5,559 nt of DNA from Frankiaceae bacterium. GTDB lineage: Bacteria > Actinomycetota > Actinomycetes > Frankiales > Frankiaceae. Location of the stretch: positions 1-5,559 of the forward strand of contig JAVEDQ010000167.1 in assembly GCA_030840885.1 (NCBI GenBank), written 5' to 3'. Positions 1 to 4,790 of this stretch are shown piece by piece. The position numbers and the translations under genes are program-made. The notes under the pieces are model-generated. The model made no database searches, was not told the DNA's origin, and was given only the letters and a program-made list of their open reading frames with translations. The number at the start of each line of letters is the position of its first letter. Position 1 is the first letter of the stretch.

Positions 1-132
1 GTAGCCGCCGATGCACACCTACTGGGCACCGAGAGCGAGGAGCAAATGACCTTTCGTGCCGCCCGACTCGCTCAGATGCCGAGTTCCGCCGGGGGAACCA
101 GCGCGCCGCGCGAACGGCGAAGCGCCGCCTGA
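1..132 (+). CDS. C-terminal end of an unidentified upstream gene (partial, 5' end outside window)
   Basis: Frame 1 is open from the first base and gives 43 residues, beginning VAADAHLLGTESEEQMTF and ending in a Ser/Ala/Arg-rich tail (PRERRSAA) before TGA at 130-132. Three things support a real gene. The first part reads as an ordinary amphipathic helix with mixed charged residues. The tail looks like a normal disordered C-terminus. A perfect hairpin starts on the base directly after the stop. Against it, the piece is short, third-position GC is only moderate for this window (about 70%), and I do not recognise the family. No function is proposed. The 297-bp gap to the next gene and the intervening hairpins suggest it belongs to a separate transcription unit from the downstream operon. 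Confidence 0.42.
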   Translation, partial: VAADAHLLGTESEEQMTFRAARLAQMPSSAGGTSAPRERRSAA

Positions 133-152
133 AGGGCTCTGACACGAGCCCT
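133..152 (+). terminator. Stem-loop directly after the upstream stop codon, probable terminator
   Basis: AGGGCTC (133-139) pairs perfectly with GAGCCCT (146-152) around a 6-nt loop TGACAC. It begins on the base immediately after the TGA at 130-132. No U-tract follows, which is common for terminators in high-GC actinomycetes. Position and perfect pairing make termination of the upstream gene the best reading. Termination itself is an inference. Confidence 0.5.
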
Positions 153-195
153 GTGCGCCGATCGGTCTGAGTTCCAGAGTCTGCCGGGCCCCTGA

Positions 196-225
196 ACTGG
201 TCCCCCCGAGACTGGTCCCCCAGAG
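196..225. repeat. Two tandem 15-bp direct repeats, possible regulator-binding site
   Basis: ACTGGTCCCCCCGAG (196-210) is followed with no gap by ACTGGTCCCCCAGAG (211-225), 14 of 15 bases identical. It lies about 50-80 bp upstream of the AT-rich promoter-like patch, a typical place for an activator or repressor to bind repeated half-sites. The 15-bp period is about 1.4 helical turns, so two monomers would not sit on the same face. A chance duplication is also possible. Confidence 0.5.
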
Positions 226-243
226 CGGGCGTGGCGACGCCCG
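226..243. other. GC-rich perfect hairpin with an overlapping alternative hairpin
   Basis: CGGGCGT (226-232) pairs with ACGCCCG (237-243) around a GGCG loop, directly abutting the tandem repeat. A second hairpin, CCGGC (241-245) with GCCGG (250-254) around GGCT, shares bases 241-243, so the two cannot form together. There is no T-tract on either side. It could be a second terminator for read-through from the left or an operator element. A switch between the two folds would need a transcript passing through from upstream. Confidence 0.4.
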
Positions 244-274
244 GCGGCTGCCGGCCACCCGGTTCCGCCGAAGG

Positions 275-313
275 TTTTCTTCCCATTTGCTACACACGTC
301 AACTATCTATATC
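275..313 (+). promoter_or_regulatory. Candidate promoter for the cyclase/ADC-like/oxidoreductase operon
   Basis: This is the only clearly AT-rich patch in the upstream region. A TTGCTA at 287-292 and a TATATC at 308-313 are separated by 15 bp, shorter than the ideal 17. TATCTA at 304-309 with a weak TTCCCA at 280-285 (18 bp) is an alternative pairing. Neither is a good consensus match, so the exact boxes are uncertain. Position upstream of the strong ribosome binding site and downstream of the hairpins and repeat supports a promoter here. A non-housekeeping sigma factor is equally possible. Confidence 0.35.
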
Positions 314-410
314 CGCCATCCTGTTGCGAGGACTTGCCCCAGCGGAGAGACTCCTGCCATTCCGTACCGGCCGCTCAGCGAGCAGGGGCGATCGGCACGG
401 CGACGACGGC

Positions 411-426
411 GGAGGGAGGGAGGGAG
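411..426 (+). promoter_or_regulatory. Strong, reiterated Shine-Dalgarno tract that fixes the GTG start at 430
   Basis: A GGAG unit followed by GGGA/GGGAG repeats gives GGAGG in several overlapping registers. The copy at 419-423 lies 6 nt before GTG 430. This is far better than anything in front of the upstream in-frame TTG at 334. The run of G tracts separated by single A residues could also fold into a two-layer G-quadruplex that would mask the site. Confidence 0.75.
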
Positions 427-429
427 AAC

Positions 430-3400
430 GTGTCCAGCCGCTCGGACCTCACCCCGCCACTCCACCAGGACTCGCCCGACTCGGCCCTCGTCATCCCGGA
501 CGTCCGACGGCCCTCCGGCAGCCGGCGACAGGTCACCGTGCTGTTCTGTGACCTCGTCGGCGCGACTCGGCTGTCAACGCTCCTCGACCCCGAAGAGCTC
601 GAGGAGGTGCTGCACGAGTACCGGCGTGCCGTAGCCGGGGCGATCGAGAGCTTCGGCGGCCGCCTCCACCCGACGTTGGGCGACGGGCTCATGGCCAGCT
701 GGGGCTACCCGCGCGCGGCCGAGGACGATGCCGATCGTGCCGTCCTGGCCGGCCTGGCCGGACTGGCTGCGGTACAGACGACCAGCGTGCCGGGTCGGGA
801 CAGGCTGCAAGCCCGCGTCGGCATCCACACCGGGATCGCGGTCATCTCCGACACGGTGCTGGGAGGTCGGCGCGAGATCGGCAACCTCGTGGGCGAGACG
901 CCCAACCTCGCTGCCAGGCTGCAGACCGTCGCCGAGACCAACACGGTCGTGATCAGCGAGCAGACCTTGGAGCTGGTCCGGGGACGATGCCAGGTCCGAG
1001 AACTCGGTGCTCGCGAGCTCCGCGGCATCCCCCGTCCGGTGCAGGTGTTCACCGTGGTCGGCTCGGACCCGGACGAGGGCGTCGGCTCGGCCGACCCGCA
1101 CCCGGCCAGGACGCAGCAGAGCGACCCGGCGCTTCTACGGTCGCTCGTGGGCCGCGACCGTGAAGAGGCGGCGCTCGCGGCGGCGTGGTCCGAGGCCGAA
1201 GCCGGCGGTAGCCGGATCATGGCCATCGGCGGCGAGGCCGGTATGGGGAAGACGGCCCTGGCCGTTCGGGTGAGCGAGCTGGCCGAGAACCGCGGCGGCA
1301 CGACGGCGGTCATCCGGTGCGCGTCCGTGCAGCAGGGCAGCGCCTTCTATCCGCTCCGTCGGCTCGTGGAACGGAGCGCAGACATCGGGGTCGGGGACCC
1401 GCTCGAACTCCGGCGACTGCGGCTGATCGAGTACAGCCGACGTCACTCGGCGCTGTCCTCGACGGAGGCGGTCGCGGGTCTGGCGGCGGTGCTCGGCCTG
1501 CCCTCCGACCCGGGGGTCCCCGAACTCGAGTTGCCGCGGGAACGGCGCCGGGAACGCACCCTGGAACTGCTCCTGGACTTCCTGGACGGCTTCTCGAGCC
1601 ACACGCCGCTCCTGCTCGTCGTCGAGGACGCGCATTGGGCTGACCCGTCGACCGAGGAGCTGCTGCACCGGCTCGTCCGACGGGGCGCGGCTCCGTCGAC
1701 CCTGGTCCTGATTGCCACCCGCGAGCCGGATCAGTTGGCGATTCCCGAGTGCGACCAGCTACGACTCGGTCCGCTCGACGACGAGGACGTGCTGGAGCTG
1801 ACTCGGCAGTTCGCTCCTCATCTCCCGGACGAGCTGTGCCGAGCGGTGGTGGCCCGGGCAGACGGGGTCCCCCTGTTCGGCAGCGAGATCGCGCGGCTGC
1901 TCTCCACCTCCGGAACCACGACGGATTCCGCAATACCACCGCGCCTGCACGACCTGCTCGTCGCCCGGCTGGACCAGCGGCCGCAGGAACGGGACGTGGC
2001 CCAGCTCGTCTCCGTCCTCGGCACCTCGGCCCCGTTGTCGCACATCCGCGGGGTGGCGACGGCGACCCTCGGCGAGCTCGGTCCGCAGCTGGACCGGCTG
2101 GTGACGGCCGGCATTCTCCGGTCCGACGGGCCGGCGCAGGATCCGGTGTTCCGGTTTGCGCACGTCTTGTTGCGCGACGCCGCCTACGAGACGTTGCTCC
2201 GGTCCCGGCGTCGGACGCTGCACGCCGCGGTCGCCGACGTGCTGCAGCGAGACATGCCGACGGGAACGGTGCCGCCGAACGTGCTGGCTCATCACCTCGA
2301 GGCAGCTGGGGAGATCGCGGCCAGCGTGCGCTTCTGGTGGCAGGCCGCCCTCGGGGCGGCGGCCATGGCGGCGCACCGGGAGGTCGTCGCGCATCTGCGT
2401 CACACGCTCGACCTTCTGCAGGAGATCGATGAGCCGGTCGACGTGGATGAGATCGCGGTGCTGTCCACGTTGGTGGTCAGCCTCGAGGTGCTCGAGGGAT
2501 ACACCTCGCCGAACGTGGCAGCGGTCCATCAGCGCGCCCTCGGCCTCCTGACGCGGGAGGAGGAGCGCCATCCGTCCCGCCACCGGCACCCGGGGCTGCT
2601 CTGGCCGGTGTGGGCCTACCACCACGTTCGGGGTGAGAGGGAGTCGTCCACGTCGCTCTCCCGCGATCTCTGGGCCCAGAATCGCCACCGGCCCGGTCCA
2701 CAGCGGGCTACGGCCGCCGTGATGCTGGGACACGACTGCCTCGAGGGTGGCGTTCTGGCCGATGCCGAGACGCTCTTCGAGGTGGCGCGCAGCGAGGCCG
2801 GCGGACCGCCGACCGAGAATCCGCACGACCTGCCTGCCGCAGCCGGGGTACTGCTGGGGATCACGCGGTGGTTGCGCGGCAACCGGTCGTCCGGTTGCGC
2901 AACGGTTCGTGCCGCCGTGTCCCGCGCCGAGCAACTCGGGCCGCGGACCGGTGCCTTCAATCGGGCCTTCGTGAACAGCTATGCGGCCTGGTGGGCACTG
3001 CTCGCCGACGACGTCGACGCCGCCGTGCGCCACGCGACCCGCTCGGTCGAAGCTGCCGGAGCGGACGGCTATGCGACCTGGCTGGCCGCGTCCACGATGC
3101 ACGCAGCGGGGGCACAGGCTCGTAGTGGCGAGGCGGAGGTGGCCGCGGCGACCCTCGAACCACTGCTCGCCGCGTGGCGCGCAGCCGGGGCCGAGGCCTT
3201 CCGCCCGGTGTTCCTTCGGTGGCTCGCCGAGGCGTACGCCGCACTCGGCCGCACCAGCTCGGCCTTGACCGCGCTGGACGAGGCGATCACGCACACCGCT
3301 CGACACGGAGGTGCCATCCATCAGCCGGAGCTGCATCGCGTACGTGCTCAGATCCTCTTGCAGGACGGGCGCCGTGACGAGTCGCTGGCCGCGCTCCGCA

Positions 3401-3594
3401 CGGCCGCGGACATCGCGGTGCAACAGGATGCGCTCAGCCCCCTCATGAACGCGCTCTCCGACCTGGTCGCGATCCAGCCGGAAGGCTCGTCTCCCGCAGC
3501 CCGCCGCGAGTTGGCCGAGGTGTTGAACCGCGTCGTCGCGGACGAGTCGGACCTCGCCGTCGCCCGGGCGCGCCGTCTCAGCGGAACCGGATGA
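430..3594 (+). CDS. Class III adenylate/guanylate cyclase-like, P-loop ATPase and TPR-like signalling protein
   Basis: This is a 1054-residue cytoplasmic regulator with no signal peptide or membrane segment visible. Residues 1-31 are a polar disordered tail. Residues 32-209 form a class III nucleotide cyclase homology domain with FCDLVG at 39-44 (metal Asp41), LGDG at 83-86 (metal Asp85), GIHTG at 131-135 and GETPNLAARLQ at 155-165 (Asn159 and Arg163, the transition-state pair). The substrate-selecting Lys position is Pro81 and the partner Asp position is Asn152, so ATP or GTP preference cannot be assigned and cyclase activity may be absent. After a linker, LVGRD (239-243) opens a STAND/AAA-type ATPase with Walker A GEAGMGKT (268-275) and Walker B LLLVVEDAHWAD (394-405). 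The block around RFAHVLLRDAAYETLL (575-590) is typical of these proteins. From about 618 onward there are TPR-like helical pairs, clearest at 929-1001. No C-terminal LuxR HTH is present. The GTG start is chosen for its Shine-Dalgarno tract. The stop overlaps the next start by ATGA. Likely role: ATP-dependent sensing through the TPR region, with output through the cyclase domain or protein contacts (inferred). Confidence 0.9.
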   Translation: MSSRSDLTPPLHQDSPDSALVIPDVRRPSGSRRQVTVLFCDLVGATRLSTLLDPEELEEVLHEYRRAVAGAIESFGGRLHPTLGDGLMASWGYPRAAEDDADRAVLAGLAGLAAVQTTSVPGRDRLQARVGIHTGIAVISDTVLGGRREIGNLVGETPNLAARLQTVAETNTVVISEQTLELVRGRCQVRELGARELRGIPRPVQVFTVVGSDPDEGVGSADPHPARTQQSDPALLRSLVGRDREEAALAAAWSEAEAGGSRIMAIGGEAGMGKTALAVRVSELAENRGGTTAVIRCASVQQGSAFYPLRRLVERSADIGVGDPLELRRLRLIEYSRRHSALSSTEAVAGLAAVLGLPSDPGVPELELPRERRRERTLELLLDFLDGFSSHTPLLLVVEDAHWADPSTEELLHRLVRRGAAPSTLVLIATREPDQLAIPECDQLRLGPLDDEDVLELTRQFAPHLPDELCRAVVARADGVPLFGSEIARLLSTSGTTTDSAIPPRLHDLLVARLDQRPQERDVAQLVSVLGTSAPLSHIRGVATATLGELGPQLDRLVTAGILRSDGPAQDPVFRFAHVLLRDAAYETLLRSRRRTLHAAVADVLQRDMPTGTVPPNVLAHHLEAAGEIAASVRFWWQAALGAAAMAAHREVVAHLRHTLDLLQEIDEPVDVDEIAVLSTLVVSLEVLEGYTSPNVAAVHQRALGLLTREEERHPSRHRHPGLLWPVWAYHHVRGERESSTSLSRDLWAQNRHRPGPQRATAAVMLGHDCLEGGVLADAETLFEVARSEAGGPPTENPHDLPAAAGVLLGITRWLRGNRSSGCATVRAAVSRAEQLGPRTGAFNRAFVNSYAAWWALLADDVDAAVRHATRSVEAAGADGYATWLAASTMHAAGAQARSGEAEVAAATLEPLLAAWRAAGAEAFRPVFLRWLAEAYAALGRTSSALTALDEAITHTARHGGAIHQPELHRVRAQILLQDGRRDESLAALRTAADIAVQQDALSPLMNALSDLVAIQPEGSSPAARRELAEVLNRVVADESDLAVARARRLSGTG
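2871..2903. repeat. Long inverted repeat inside the cyclase-ATPase gene
   Basis: GCAACCGG (2879-2886) pairs with CCGGTTGC (2891-2898) around a TCGT loop. The outer GTTGC (2871-2875) pairs with GCAAC (2899-2903), leaving a 3-nt bulge (2876-2878). That gives 13 paired positions. Competing folds exist: GGTTGC (2870-2875) with GCAACC (2879-2884), and the 10-bp palindrome GTTGCGCAAC at 2894-2903. It sits in the TPR-like coding region and could be an mRNA structure or a codon-level accident. Confidence 0.5.
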
Positions 3595-4790
3595 CCGCGC
3601 CCGCTTCGCGGGCGTTCCGCCCGCGCTCCGGCACCGACTCCAGAGCCGGCGGCCGGGGGTCTTCGCGTCGTCGACAGCGCAGCCCCGACGAGTACGTGGA
3701 GCGCGGCGGCGAGGTCGTGGCTCGCCACCCGTTCGAGGCGGAGCACGCGAAGCTCTACGCCTTCCCCATCCGGGCTGACCCGATCAAGCTCGGGCAACTG
3801 TGCGATCGGATGTTCACCGGACCGACCCAGGGCCGGCTGGACCTGGATCCGCTGCTGGACTACGTCGTGCTGACCTTCGCCGACATCTCCGCGATTCGGA
3901 GCAGTGAACTGCCCGACCTGAACCTGGGATACGCCGACGAGCGGGAGGCCGCTCTCTGGGTGCCGCTCGTCGAACGTGCCACCGGCCGGGTCATGTGGAC
4001 GATCGCCTACATGTTCGTGAACCGTGTCGCCGCCGTGCTCGGTGGGCGCGAGATCTACGGGTTCCCGAAGCAGTTCGCCGATATCGGCCTTTGGTCACCG
4101 GGGGACGACGACCCGGGGCAGGCCGCGGGCGAGGCGAACCGTCGGTTCTCGGTCACGACGGAGACACTCCGCGAGTTCAAGAGCACGTCGAAGCTGTGCC
4201 CGCACACCCTGCTGACGCTGGAGCCGTCGGACCCGGAGGAGGCGATGGCACCGCCGGAGGACGTGCCCGGGCAAGGGCTGGTCGCACCGGCGCCGAACCG
4301 GCGCCGCAGCTGGGGAGCGGACGCGTGCCGCGCTGCGGCCCACGTTGTCGACCGGTCGACGACCGACCCCGGATCGAACGATTCCCTGACGAACGGCACA
4401 CAGCGCCTCGCCGTTCTCGATTCGCTGTCCCGGCAGGGGAAGGGACTGGCGCAGGCTCCCGACGACTTGCGCGCCGCCGTGCACCTGTTCGGCCAGTTGG
4501 CGACCGGCAGTGTGCCACTGATCCTGCTCAAGCAGTTCCGGGACGTCGTCGACCCGACCAGGGCCTGCTACCAGGCGGTCGTAGAGATTCCCGAAAACCT
4601 GCTCCACCTGCACGGCGGCGGGTGGCTCCCGCAGCGATGGCGGTTGACGATCGACGACCTCGACGGGGTGCCGCTGTACCGCGACCTCGGGCTGCCGACC
4701 ACGGAGACGGACTACGAAGGGCCGGCCTTCTGGCTCGACTTCGACTTCCGCATCGGACGCGGCAGTGTGCTGTGGGAATCGCAGGGATGA
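3591..4790 (+). CDS. Acetoacetate decarboxylase (ADC) superfamily protein with large insertion
   Basis: The protein has 399 residues, against about 245 for the clostridial decarboxylase. Residues 1-33 are Arg/Ser/Gly-rich and probably disordered. The ADC-like fold then runs from about 42 (VVARHPFEAEHAKLYAFP). The hallmark GREIYGFPKQF is at 152-162, where Lys160 matches the Schiff-base lysine (Lys115 of Clostridium acetobutylicum ADC). The neighbouring lysine (116) is Gln161 here. By my recall-based alignment, acidic residues at 116-119 correspond to Glu76, while Arg29 has no obvious match. The conserved C-terminal part includes VPLILLKQFRDVVDP (308-322) and ACYQAVVEIP (325-334). A hydrophilic stretch at about 170-290 looks like an insertion, possibly partly disordered (PAPNRRRSWG at 233-242). 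A Schiff-base lyase, decarboxylase or aldolase-type reaction is plausible, but substrate and reaction are unknown. The start overlaps the cyclase stop by ATGA with only weak GGAA nearby (3583-3586), so translation is probably coupled. Internal GTG codons at 3696 and 3717 are weaker alternatives. Confidence 0.85.
   Translation: MTAPASRAFRPRSGTDSRAGGRGSSRRRQRSPDEYVERGGEVVARHPFEAEHAKLYAFPIRADPIKLGQLCDRMFTGPTQGRLDLDPLLDYVVLTFADISAIRSSELPDLNLGYADEREAALWVPLVERATGRVMWTIAYMFVNRVAAVLGGREIYGFPKQFADIGLWSPGDDDPGQAAGEANRRFSVTTETLREFKSTSKLCPHTLLTLEPSDPEEAMAPPEDVPGQGLVAPAPNRRRSWGADACRAAAHVVDRSTTDPGSNDSLTNGTQRLAVLDSLSRQGKGLAQAPDDLRAAVHLFGQLATGSVPLILLKQFRDVVDPTRACYQAVVEIPENLLHLHGGGWLPQRWRLTIDDLDGVPLYRDLGLPTTETDYEGPAFWLDFDFRIGRGSVLWESQG
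4286..4306. repeat. Direct repeat forming an 8-bp GC hairpin within the ADC-like gene's insertion
   Basis: ACCGGCGCCG occurs at 4286-4295 and again at 4297-4306 (period 11). Because CGGCGCCG is self-complementary, the two copies (4288-4295 and 4299-4306) can also pair around a 3-nt AAC loop. It encodes the APNRRR part of the hydrophilic insertion. The repeat may reflect local sequence expansion in an unconstrained loop. Confidence 0.45.
4347..4360. repeat. 14-bp perfect palindrome GTCGACCGGTCGAC in the ADC-like gene
   Basis: The sequence equals its own reverse complement over 14 bases and is made of two GTCGAC units flanking a central CG dinucleotide. It encodes part of VVDRSTT in the insertion. 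A protein-binding site inside the gene is possible but unsupported. GC-rich sequence makes such palindromes more frequent by chance. Confidence 0.4.

Larger units (their letters stand above)
133..429. other. Intergenic control region without a convincing gene
   Basis: These 297 bases separate the upstream stop from the GTG start at 430. Short open frames exist on both strands but start with TTG or GTG, lack ribosome binding sites and encode Arg/Pro/Ser-rich nonsense typical of GC-rich shadows. In order, the region contains the 133-152 hairpin, the 196-225 tandem repeat, the 226-243 hairpin with an overlapping alternative at 241-254, an AT-rich patch at about 275-313, and the Shine-Dalgarno tract at 411-426. 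If transcription starts near 318-322, the leader would be roughly 110 nt. Confidence 0.6.

Noticed and set aside
72..302. Short - strand open frames in the upstream region (19-297 and 72-302)
   Set aside because: Non-ATG starts, no ribosome binding site, low-complexity Arg/Gly/Pro composition, and overlap with repeat and hairpin elements.
1759..3423. 554-codon open frame on the - strand opposite the cyclase-ATPase gene
   Set aside because: It lies wholly antisense to a well-supported gene. Its protein is Arg/Gly/His-rich without recognisable motifs, as expected from the strong third-position GC bias of the + strand gene.
3546..3594. Possible LuxR-type HTH at the C-terminus of the cyclase-ATPase protein
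   Set aside because: The last residues (VARARRLSGTG) follow a TPR-like helix. No HTH-length domain or LuxR signature is present, so direct DNA binding is not supported.
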